Source: Blautia glucerasea
Lineage (GTDB): Bacteria; Bacillota; Clostridia; Lachnospirales; Lachnospiraceae
DNA: 51,695 bases
Assembly: GCF_013304385.1 (NCBI RefSeq)
Contig: NZ_JAAITU010000031.1
Location: 1 to 51,695 of the forward strand
Reading direction: 5' to 3'
Both the position numbers and the translations under genes were made by a program. How positions within the stretch are numbered: position 1 is the stretch's first letter; each line of letters begins with the position of its first letter. Under the pieces are notes generated by a model. The model was not told where the DNA came from. It saw only the letters and a program-made list of their open reading frames with translations, and searched no databases. Positions 43,574-51,695 of this stretch are shown piece after piece.

Positions 43574-46500
43574 ATGAAAAACAGCCATTGGAGATCTTTT
43601 AAAAAAGGGATGTCCTGGTTTTTGGTATTTGCAATCGCAATGGGAAGCCAGGGCACCGGTTTGTCTGCTGCCACGTTTGATTATGGACAAGACTATGGAT
43701 ATCAGCAGGAAGAAGTCTTATCTGCAGATCAATCTTACAGCAGTGAGGATGTACAGATAGAGGACGTACCGGCACAAGGCAGTGAGGCTGACACATCTCA
43801 GATAGAGGATATAGCAGCACCAGATCGTGAGACTGATCCATCCCAGATAGAGGAGGATACAGCGGCGCCAGACAGTGAGGCTGACACATCTCAGGTAGAG
43901 GATACAGGGGCGCCGGACAGCGAGGCTGACACATCTCAGGTAGAGGATACAGCGGCGCCGGACAGCGAGGCTGACACATCCAAGATAGAAGATGTTTTCA
44001 CGGATGGGGAAAGTGTGCTTACTGATAGTAATGAAGAAACGGCAGATACCACTCTTCTGGATGCTCCTGCAGATGCACAGGAAGGCACCATTCAGTATCT
44101 GATCGAAGAAGCAAGGAAGGCAGGCTCTACAACACTTACCTTAAGTCTTGGAGAAAACTTTCCGGATACAGTAGAAGAGAATCTTCTGATCCCTCATGGT
44201 ATGGATGTTGTACTGGATCTGAATGGGCATACACTGACTGTGGATAAAACATCAGCAGAGAATGGTAAGGATACCAATAATATTACTGTATACGGACAGC
44301 TTACCCTGCAGAACGGCACCTTATCCGGCAGTGCCTCTTCTCTTGGCAACGAGAATACAAGAGGCGTATTTGTATGCTATGGCGGCCGTCTGGTCCTTGG
44401 AAAGGGAGCAGAAATCTCCAGCTATGCTGCAGCAGGCCGAGGCGGCGGTGTGTATGTAAATGAAGGGGCCAGTCTGTCTATAGAAGGCGGTATGATCCGT
44501 GGGAACAGCTCCGGTATCAGCGGCGGCGGTATATGGATCTATCATGCAAGTGATCTTTCCTATCAGAGCGGTGCCATCACCGGGAACAGTGCTGCACTTA
44601 ATGGGGGTGGTGTGTACATACAGTCTTATGACTGTGAAACAAGTACCTTTGGCAGCGGGATTTCCATTACAGAGAATCACGCAGATCAGAATGGAGGAGG
44701 CCTTTACATCCATAGTGTGTCTGATGTGGAAAATAAATGGATCTTTGATGGCCTGACTGTTTCAAATAATACTGCCGATATTAGAGGAGGCGGTGTTCAT
44801 GTTCAGGCTCCGATTCATTTTACAATGGTTTCCGGAATGGTATCCCACAATCAGGCAGTGTCCTATGGCGGAGGTATGTATTTTTACAGTACTGACAAGA
44901 TCCGGTCATCTGTCAGCTTTATGGGCGGCACTATTCAGGAAAACTCACTGACCGATGAGGATATTAATTATCAGTGGGTCGACGCCCATTATGGTGGCGG
45001 TGTGTGGATCAGCAATTATGCAGATGTGGTCCTTTCCGGAGTACAGATCCTGAATAATAAGACCATTGGTACCGGCGGCGGTGTTGCCATGGGAGCTTAC
45101 TGTAAGGTACAGATCCAGGAGGGAACCCTGATAAATGGCAATAAAGCCAGCTTTTATGGTGGCGGCATATTTGGAAAGGGAGCCAATGTTGTAATGACCG
45201 GCGGTGAGATCTCTGATAACCAGGCTCAGGGAAGCACTTACGGCTGGGGCGGCGGACTTTATTTAGAAAACGGTAAACTGACCGCCAGCAGCGGTAAGAT
45301 CTGCAGGAATGCAGCAGATTATGGAGGCGGCGGATATATTTCAACAGCGATCCTTTCCGGAGATGTGATCATTTCTGATAATCAGGCAAAGGGAAATGGT
45401 GGCGGTATCTATGGAAATGTTACCATGTCTGAGCAGGCCAGGGTCGAAGGAAATAAAGCGGACAATATGGGCGGTGGTGTGCACGGCTCTCTGGTTATGA
45501 ATGGCGGCATCTTACATGGCAACAAGACCGGCATCAATGGAGGCGGCGGAGCCTATGGGACTGTAACCTTGAATGAAGGGGAAATCTCCGGCAACAATAC
45601 TTCCGGAGTAGGCGGCGCAGTACGAGGCACCCTTTACATGAAGGGCGGAGTGATCAAAGATAATACTACCACCAGCAGCGGCGGCGTTTTATTTGGTGCC
45701 GGTACCATTTCCGGCGGTGAGATCACCAACAACCAGGCAAACAATTATGGCGGGGTTATATCTCTTACTGAAAATAACAGGCTTCTGACTATTACAGGAG
45801 ATGTAAAGATCTATAACAATCGTGCCAACTATGGTGGTGCTGTAAGTCTGGCTGGCGGTACTGTCCAGATCAGCGGCGGCGAGATCAGTCATAATCAGGC
45901 GTATATTTATGGCGGTGGTGCTTATGTATGGACTACTAATACCTTAAATCCGGAGATCATAATAGAGAAAGGGGCAGTGATTTCTGATAATCAGGCACCG
46001 GGGTCAGGTACTATTCCAGGCGGACAGGATCTGTATGTTGCCGCAACCCTGAAGGTGAATAATAACGGCAAGCTCACTTATTTTACTCCTGTTGTCAGTC
46101 TGGCAGCAGCAGACCAGCTGAAATCACAGGATGGAACACCGGGAATTGCCTGGTATGATGAAACTACGGATGAAAGGAATACCCAGGGGCTGGAGCTGGA
46201 TACTACAGAGCGGACAAAGGTTTACCGTTATACCTTTCTTTACTCTGAGCCTGAGACAGAGATGGTGGCAAGACTGGATGATTTGGCAGAATTTCCTACC
46301 GTTCAGGCAGCAGTAGATGCAGCCGGGGATGGACAGCTTCACAGGATCACTCTTTTAAAAGAGGATAAAGAGGCAGTGACGATCCCAAAGGGAGCCAGGG
46401 TCTGCTTTGACCTGAATGGGAATACCATCCGGGGAAGCGGGAAGACGAATACTCCTGTGTTTACAGTTAAAGGAGAAATGACCCTGGAAGATACAAGTGA

Positions 46501-49500
46501 AGACCAGACTGGATGTATTACCGGAGGTGTATCGGCTAGGTATGGCTTTGGAGGAGGCATCTTTGTCCAGGATGGAAGCCTGGTCATGAACAGCGGGACT
46601 TTGAAGGCAAATGGCAGCGGAAGTGTTTTAGTAATGGACAGGGACAGCTCTTTTGTGATGAATGGAGGCCTGATCACGAAAAACACACAGTCTGCGGTAG
46701 CTGTTAATGCCGGATCCTTTACAATGACAGGAGGAAAGATCACCGGGAACAGTGCCAATCAGGGCACAGGCGTTTATGGCTGGGCTGGTGCAAAGGTTCG
46801 TATAGAAGGCGGAGAGATCATCGGGAATACAGCCAATCAGGGTGCAGGCCTTTATGTGCAAGGCAGGCTGGACATTACCGGAGGCAGGATCTGTGATAAC
46901 AAAGCAAGTAATTACGGAGGCGGCATCTATCTGTGGAATGGCACCTGCAATATGTCCGGTGGTGAGATCTCTGGCAATACAACCACCAATGCTAATGCAA
47001 ACTGGGGAGGAGGCGGCATTTATCTGTCAAGTTCTACCCTGAATGTTACAGGTGGAGCTATCACAGGGAATACCACCGGCAGTGTAGGCGGCGGTATCCG
47101 TGTAGGTGCAGGCAGTATTGCTTCTGTGACAGGCGGAGTTGTATATGGCAATCAGTGCACGCTTGGTAAAAGTGATATATATGCAGCAGAAAGGGCAGGC
47201 CTTACCCTGATGCCGGCTTCGTCTATGGAGCCGGGAGATTATAATTGCTGGTATGATTGTGAAAATTATCAGGCATACACGGAAGCTGTTACATCCTCCA
47301 GTCTGGAACAGAATTGTCACTTTTATGCCTTGTACATGGAAGATCCATCTCAGGAAGCAGCGGCTCAGATTCTGGATGAAAGCGGAGCCGGGCAGAATTA
47401 TCTATCTGTTCAGGAAGCAGTAAATGCAGCCACACAGGGACAGAGGATTTATCTTCTCAGAGATTGTGAAGAAAGTGTCAAAATTGTAAAGGACAAGGAT
47501 GTGGTCCTGGACTTAAATGGATATACCTTATGCTCTTCACGGGAAAATGTGCTTGATATAAGAGGAAAGCTGGAAGTAGACAGTACCACAGGTCATCCTG
47601 GCACCAATCCGGACCAGAGCCAGGGCGGCAGGATCAAGCCGGCAGAAGGTGTTACCGGCAACAGAGGTGTCTTTGTAAGAGATGAAGGAATCTTTACCTT
47701 AAAGGGAGGCGTGATCACAGGCTTCTCCGGCGTAAAATATGGCGGCGGCATTTATGCAGACCAGAATGCTTCTGTTACCATCAGCGGGGGAGAGATCACT
47801 GGAAACCAGGCTGTTTATGGCGGCGGTATAGGATTTTACAGTATCAGTGCCAATGCCCCTTCTTCCTTTACCATGACAGGTGGAAGGATCTGTAATAATC
47901 AGGCCGAAAAGAATGGTGGCGGAGTGTATATGGGAAGAGCCTTCAATCTTGCCAACCAGATCCTGATATCAGGCGGTGAGATCTGTGAGAATACAGCCGG
48001 CAGCCATGGCGGCGGCGTAAGTGCTGATTTTACATCAGGAACAGATACAGCATCAACGATCAGCATTACCGGCGGTAAGATCCATCATAACACAGCGGAA
48101 ACAGACGGAGCCGGTGTTTATATCCAGAATTGCAAAACGGTTGAGATCGGACCGGATCTGGAAGTTTCCTATAATGTGGGAAAAGGATATGGCGGCGGCA
48201 TCCGTACCACATCTGTAGGGGAAGTAACTGTAGAGAATATTAATGCCCACCATAACCGGGCCAAAAGCGGTGGCGGCCTGTCCTTAAGCGCAGGAGATGT
48301 GCTGGTAAAGGACTGCAAGATCCATGATAACAGTACAAGACAATACGGAAACAACAGTTACAGCGGAGGCGCCAGTCTTTACGGTACCAGAAAGCTGGAA
48401 GTCCAAAAAGGTGAATTCTGGTTAAATGGAGCATATTACGGTGGCGGCCTGGGGATTGGCGCAGGTACAGCCGGACAGACAATCATCGGGAAAGAGGTAT
48501 ATATCCATGATAATAAGGCAAACGATGGTGGGGGTCTTAGGATCGATACAGTAGGAAAGCTTACATTAAATGGTCGGATTGAAAACAATAGCGCCACTCA
48601 CGGCGGTGGTATCAAAGTGAAAACCACATCTTCTGAAATCAATTTTGCAGATGTGCTGGTACAGAATAATAAAGCTTCTGGTTATGGCGGAGGTGTTTTT
48701 ATTGACTCAGGTACAGCCTCTAAGATATATATAGGGGATCAGGCCCGGATCATTACGAATACTGGAGGTTATGGCGGCGGTATCGCTTTATTTACAGGAT
48801 ATGAAATGTATCTGACTGGTGGACGGATCGCAGGCAATCAAGCAATTCATGGCGGAGGTATTTGGACCCGGCTGTCACAGCTGACCTTGTCAGGCGGTGT
48901 GATCGAAGATAATATAGCATCAAATACCGGCGGTGGTATCTACATAGACGGCAGAAGAGAATGGTCTACACGAAAAGTACAGATCACAGGAAATGTGCAG
49001 ATCATCCATAACAAGGCAACCTATGGTGGCGGTGTGGGAGTTGGTGAAAATACAGCCCTTACCATGGACGGAGGCCTGACCAGTAATAACAAGGCACCCT
49101 ATGGTGGCGGCGTATGGGTTTCTGCAGTGATGGGACAATTTGTAATAGAGAAGTCAGCAGAAACCGGAAGCACAGGCAAGCTGTATGGAAACCAGGCAGG
49201 TTACGGCAGAGATGTTTACGGAAGCTATGATAAATCCTATAAGAATTCTAAAATCCAGCTGTTTGCAGCTGCAGATATGTTTGGGGCTGATGAGGATAAA
49301 AAGGGTAACTGCTGGTATAATGAAACGAAAAAGTTGGCCATAACAGATCCGATTGAGTATGATCCGGTAACCAGGGCCTGCTGTTTTACTCTTCAATATG
49401 ATTCACTGGAGTTTGTGGCAAAGATTGAAAATGAAACTGGTAATTATGATGCATATACCTCCCTTCAGCAAGCTGTTAATGCTGTAAAAGAAGGAAAGTA

Positions 49501-51695
49501 CCAGGATGCGGCGCCGGAGATTTACCTGATCAAGGATATTAATGAAAGCATTCAGATCCCAGGTGGCGTAAGTGCAGTGTTGAACCTGAACGGGCACAAG
49601 CTGCAGGGCACAGACACTGCCATCACCTGTTCCGGTGACCTTAGGATCGTGGATGAGAAGACCGAAGGACTGGATCCGGGAGAAGCGACAGGAACCATCT
49701 CAGGAAGCACAAGAAAGCTGGGGGGCGGTATTCTGGTATTGTCCGGCGGCTATGTGACTATGGAGAGCGGACAGATCAGCATGTGTTCAGCACCTACCAA
49801 TCAAAGCAATTGCGGCGGTGCAGGCGTGGCTGTCAGCGGCGGTACCTTTATCCTGGATAACACAGCTTCCATTAATGAGTGCAATGCTGCTTATGGAGCG
49901 GCTGTTTATGTAGGAGCAGGAAGCAGTCTTTTTGAAATGCGGGGAGGAACCATTTGCAACAATGCTGTGCAGGTTTTATATAATTGGGGATGCGGCGTTA
50001 TTTACAATGCCGGCGGTACTGTCCGGATCAGCGGAGGACAGATCGCAGATAATGTTGTATCTAGCAAAGGAACCATTTATCTGTCCAACGGTAAATGCGT
50101 TTTGGAAGGCGGCGAGATCACCGGAAATAAAGCAGAATACGGCGGCGGTGTTTATATAGGAAGTGCAGCCAGTGTGTGGATGAGTAATACTCAGATTTCC
50201 AACAATCAGGCGACGATAAATGGCGGTGCTATTTATAATGAAGGCCAGCTGAATATTTTTGAAGGTACCAAGATCACCGGGAACCAGGCAGTAATGGGTG
50301 GTGCTATTTACCAGATCACCGGAAAAATCAAGATGGCAGGCGGCAATGTCACCGGTAATCAGGCGGAGAAGGGCGGCGGCCTTGCACAGAATCCCCAGGC
50401 GACAAATGCTGGCAGCTTTGTCCTGTCAGGAGGACTGCTGTGTGAAAATAAATCCACGATTGACGGAACCGGAAATGATATTTATTCCCTTTATGAGGAA
50501 ACTGGAAATTACGAAAATGTAAGTGTAAGCCAGAAGCCGGCTGTCACACTGATCCAGGCAGCAGCCATGAAAGAGGACAATGGCAATGCCGCAAAGTATA
50601 ATGCGTGGAGAAATGATGCTTACAGGGGGAACCAGCTGGAAGGCACAGATGTGACCAATGGTTATTATATTACCGGCGGTATCGACCAGAGCAATAACCT
50701 GAAGCTGACAGCTGTTACATATAAGGAAGCAGAAGTAAAAGGCCCGGCAAGCACGGTAAAGGTAGATTCCATTACGGTAATGACTACCAACAGCAAAGAC
50801 GGTACTTCGGATGGCGGCGGTGCTTTTGACACGGAATGTACAGGAGATGAAAAGACAGCCTTGCAGCTTTTAGAGGAAGGGGACAGCCAGACAACAGAAG
50901 CGCCGGACGATGTTACAGAGGACGAAACAGAAGAAGAAATGGCTCAGCGTCATCACTATCTGTATAATGGCCAGATCCTGAAGATGATCTGCCATAATGG
51001 CAAGTGGTATGAGAGAGACCAGGCTGTTCTATGGAGCCCGGGAAATGACAGCTCCTATACCAATGGGATCGTGAGAAGCTTTGATACTGTCAAATATGAT
51101 CTTTGTTTTACCCTGCAAGATACCGGGAAAGACGGAGAGGATGAAGAAAGGCAGGAAGGAAATTCTCCTGTAACAGATGAAACCTTACAGCTGTGGGTGG
51201 AAATGAAGCTGCCGGTGGACAGCAGCCTTGCTTCTTTCTACGACATGAACATGAAGTATTATTATATTTATGAGAAGAAGCTGGCAGATGGAAGCTATGC
51301 CCAGTATTTAAGAGGTTACTGGGAGCTGGAAGAAAATAAAGGGGGAACGGTTTACCGCAGCCTGGCCATTAGTGTGAAGGGCATGAACAACGGAGACCTG
51401 ATTAAGCCCTCTTTTACCGCATGGGTAGGCGGAAATGAGGAGAATGAACAGAATCCAAAATCCTGCAGCTCAAAAACACTGACCGTATCAGCGGCACCAA
51501 GATATAATGTGCTTCTTAAGAGAAACTCCCAGCTTGCCTATACCAGCTACTTTGATACGGAAAGCGGTGAGGAAACCACAGAGGAAGAAGTTAAGAAACT
51601 TCAGGATGAAAACAAGGATACCTCCCACATCGTCTATGGTACCATGCTTGGATACGGCATTACCCTGCAGATGTACAATAATAAGACCAACAAGG
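43574..51695 (+). CDS. Giant secreted beta-helix surface protein, cut by the window edge
   Basis: The frame is open from the ATG to the right edge: more than 2700 residues and still unfinished. A signal peptide (about 1-34, ending GLSAA) is followed by five acidic 15-residue repeats. Then come four beta-helix modules at about 44085-46080, 46275-47190, 47385-49220 and 49420-50500. Each module begins with a SxQxAVxAA segment and a DLNGxT or LNLNGH strand. It continues with many GGGIY...SGGEITGN coils and ends with a D-[LIV]-Y cap and a W-containing linker (WYDE, WYDC, WYNE, WRND). After 50530 an acidic linker and a new beta-rich domain follow. AAAGGAG nine bases before ATG 43574 fixes the start; ATG 43568 is only three bases from it. 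Beta-helix surface proteins are adhesins or glycan-binding; the catalytic residues of pectate lyases were not recognised. Confidence 0.85.
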   Translation, partial: MKNSHWRSFKKGMSWFLVFAIAMGSQGTGLSAATFDYGQDYGYQQEEVLSADQSYSSEDVQIEDVPAQGSEADTSQIEDIAAPDRETDPSQIEEDTAAPDSEADTSQVEDTGAPDSEADTSQVEDTAAPDSEADTSKIEDVFTDGESVLTDSNEETADTTLLDAPADAQEGTIQYLIEEARKAGSTTLTLSLGENFPDTVEENLLIPHGMDVVLDLNGHTLTVDKTSAENGKDTNNITVYGQLTLQNGTLSGSASSLGNENTRGVFVCYGGRLVLGKGAEISSYAAAGRGGGVYVNEGASLSIEGGMIRGNSSGISGGGIWIYHASDLSYQSGAITGNSAALNGGGVYIQSYDCETSTFGSGISITENHADQNGGGLYIHSVSDVENKWIFDGLTVSNNTADIRGGGVHVQAPIHFTMVSGMVSHNQAVSYGGGMYFYSTDKIRSSVSFMGGTIQENSLTDEDINYQWVDAHYGGGVWISNYADVVLSGVQILNNKTIGTGGGVAMGAYCKVQIQEGTLINGNKASFYGGGIFGKGANVVMTGGEISDNQAQGSTYGWGGGLYLENGKLTASSGKICRNAADYGGGGYISTAILSGDVIISDNQAKGNGGGIYGNVTMSEQARVEGNKADNMGGGVHGSLVMNGGILHGNKTGINGGGGAYGTVTLNEGEISGNNTSGVGGAVRGTLYMKGGVIKDNTTTSSGGVLFGAGTISGGEITNNQANNYGGVISLTENNRLLTITGDVKIYNNRANYGGAVSLAGGTVQISGGEISHNQAYIYGGGAYVWTTNTLNPEIIIEKGAVISDNQAPGSGTIPGGQDLYVAATLKVNNNGKLTYFTPVVSLAAADQLKSQDGTPGIAWYDETTDERNTQGLELDTTERTKVYRYTFLYSEPETEMVARLDDLAEFPTVQAAVDAAGDGQLHRITLLKEDKEAVTIPKGARVCFDLNGNTIRGSGKTNTPVFTVKGEMTLEDTSEDQTGCITGGVSARYGFGGGIFVQDGSLVMNSGTLKANGSGSVLVMDRDSSFVMNGGLITKNTQSAVAVNAGSFTMTGGKITGNSANQGTGVYGWAGAKVRIEGGEIIGNTANQGAGLYVQGRLDITGGRICDNKASNYGGGIYLWNGTCNMSGGEISGNTTTNANANWGGGGIYLSSSTLNVTGGAITGNTTGSVGGGIRVGAGSIASVTGGVVYGNQCTLGKSDIYAAERAGLTLMPASSMEPGDYNCWYDCENYQAYTEAVTSSSLEQNCHFYALYMEDPSQEAAAQILDESGAGQNYLSVQEAVNAATQGQRIYLLRDCEESVKIVKDKDVVLDLNGYTLCSSRENVLDIRGKLEVDSTTGHPGTNPDQSQGGRIKPAEGVTGNRGVFVRDEGIFTLKGGVITGFSGVKYGGGIYADQNASVTISGGEITGNQAVYGGGIGFYSISANAPSSFTMTGGRICNNQAEKNGGGVYMGRAFNLANQILISGGEICENTAGSHGGGVSADFTSGTDTASTISITGGKIHHNTAETDGAGVYIQNCKTVEIGPDLEVSYNVGKGYGGGIRTTSVGEVTVENINAHHNRAKSGGGLSLSAGDVLVKDCKIHDNSTRQYGNNSYSGGASLYGTRKLEVQKGEFWLNGAYYGGGLGIGAGTAGQTIIGKEVYIHDNKANDGGGLRIDTVGKLTLNGRIENNSATHGGGIKVKTTSSEINFADVLVQNNKASGYGGGVFIDSGTASKIYIGDQARIITNTGGYGGGIALFTGYEMYLTGGRIAGNQAIHGGGIWTRLSQLTLSGGVIEDNIASNTGGGIYIDGRREWSTRKVQITGNVQIIHNKATYGGGVGVGENTALTMDGGLTSNNKAPYGGGVWVSAVMGQFVIEKSAETGSTGKLYGNQAGYGRDVYGSYDKSYKNSKIQLFAAADMFGADEDKKGNCWYNETKKLAITDPIEYDPVTRACCFTLQYDSLEFVAKIENETGNYDAYTSLQQAVNAVKEGKYQDAAPEIYLIKDINESIQIPGGVSAVLNLNGHKLQGTDTAITCSGDLRIVDEKTEGLDPGEATGTISGSTRKLGGGILVLSGGYVTMESGQISMCSAPTNQSNCGGAGVAVSGGTFILDNTASINECNAAYGAAVYVGAGSSLFEMRGGTICNNAVQVLYNWGCGVIYNAGGTVRISGGQIADNVVSSKGTIYLSNGKCVLEGGEITGNKAEYGGGVYIGSAASVWMSNTQISNNQATINGGAIYNEGQLNIFEGTKITGNQAVMGGAIYQITGKIKMAGGNVTGNQAEKGGGLAQNPQATNAGSFVLSGGLLCENKSTIDGTGNDIYSLYEETGNYENVSVSQKPAVTLIQAAAMKEDNGNAAKYNAWRNDAYRGNQLEGTDVTNGYYITGGIDQSNNLKLTAVTYKEAEVKGPASTVKVDSITVMTTNSKDGTSDGGGAFDTECTGDEKTALQLLEEGDSQTTEAPDDVTEDETEEEMAQRHHYLYNGQILKMICHNGKWYERDQAVLWSPGNDSSYTNGIVRSFDTVKYDLCFTLQDTGKDGEDEERQEGNSPVTDETLQLWVEMKLPVDSSLASFYDMNMKYYYIYEKKLADGSYAQYLRGYWELEENKGGTVYRSLAISVKGMNNGDLIKPSFTAWVGGNEENEQNPKSCSSKTLTVSAAPRYNVLLKRNSQLAYTSYFDTESGEETTEEEVKKLQDENKDTSHIVYGTMLGYGITLQMYNNKTNK
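43778..44005 (+). repeat. Five-copy 45-base repeat at the mature N-terminus
   Basis: Copies begin at 43778, 43823, 43871, 43916 and 43961; one unit is 48 bases. Each encodes an acidic (P)DSEADTSQVEDTAA-type unit. The middle units are almost identical at DNA level, the hallmark of recent slippage or recombination. All lengths are multiples of three. Confidence 0.9.

Noticed and set aside
44800..50400. Regular GGCGGC-containing repeats that might suggest a CRISPR or satellite array
   Set aside because: Spacing is irregular, copies are degenerate and all are in frame within one coding sequence; they encode beta-helix coils.

Overview
This window looks like a chromosomal segment of a spore-forming anaerobic Bacillota, most likely Lachnospiraceae (Clostridia). 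The basis is protein family content, moderate GC, strong AGGAGG-type ribosome sites, an alpha/beta-type small acid-soluble spore protein, the yqfC-yqfD-phoH-ybeY order, a SpoIIIE/FtsK translocase and long repeat-rich surface proteins. The genus cannot be fixed from sequence alone. No rRNA, tRNA, CRISPR array, transposase or integrase was seen.

Region 1 (1-5549) has an NSS-family sodium symporter (minus), DNA polymerase IV (plus), a spore protein with a sigma-G-like promoter (minus), a LytTR regulator broken by a one-base frameshift (minus) and undecaprenyl-diphosphate phosphatase. Region 2 (5616-19591) is housekeeping: FtsK/SpoIIIE, a Dabb protein, RlmH, an aminotransferase (minus), a tRNA-dihydrouridine synthase with a DUF2284 protein, yqfC-yqfD behind a near-consensus sigma-E promoter, phoH, ybeY, a DUF3048 protein, a BofC-like membrane protein, and a proline operon (proB, DUF896, 5-formyl-THF cyclo-ligase, proA).

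Region 3 (19592-24142) holds an 820-aa secreted surface protein, a hairpin-rich non-coding stretch ending in a terminator, an M14 carboxypeptidase homologue that appears to have lost its zinc ligands, and a DUF2325 protein. Region 4 (24143-30983) is miaB, a heterodimeric ABC exporter with one degenerate ATP site, a MATE transporter, and the remnant of a second MATE gene on the opposite strand. Region 5 (31122-34518) is a copper-homeostasis operon: CsoR repressor with two matching palindromic operators, and CopA fused at its C-terminus to a CopZ-like chaperone through a His/Asn/Cys repeat linker that still contains a ribosome site and start codon.

Region 6 (34533-51695) is the most distinctive part. 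A MalT-like STAND ATPase/LuxR regulator is followed by a strong inverted repeat, a 2072-aa secreted multi-domain protein, and a second secreted protein of more than 2700 residues that runs off the right edge. The second one is built from four duplicated beta-helix modules. The regulator and the two giant proteins may form one regulated surface-adhesion locus; that is inference from position.
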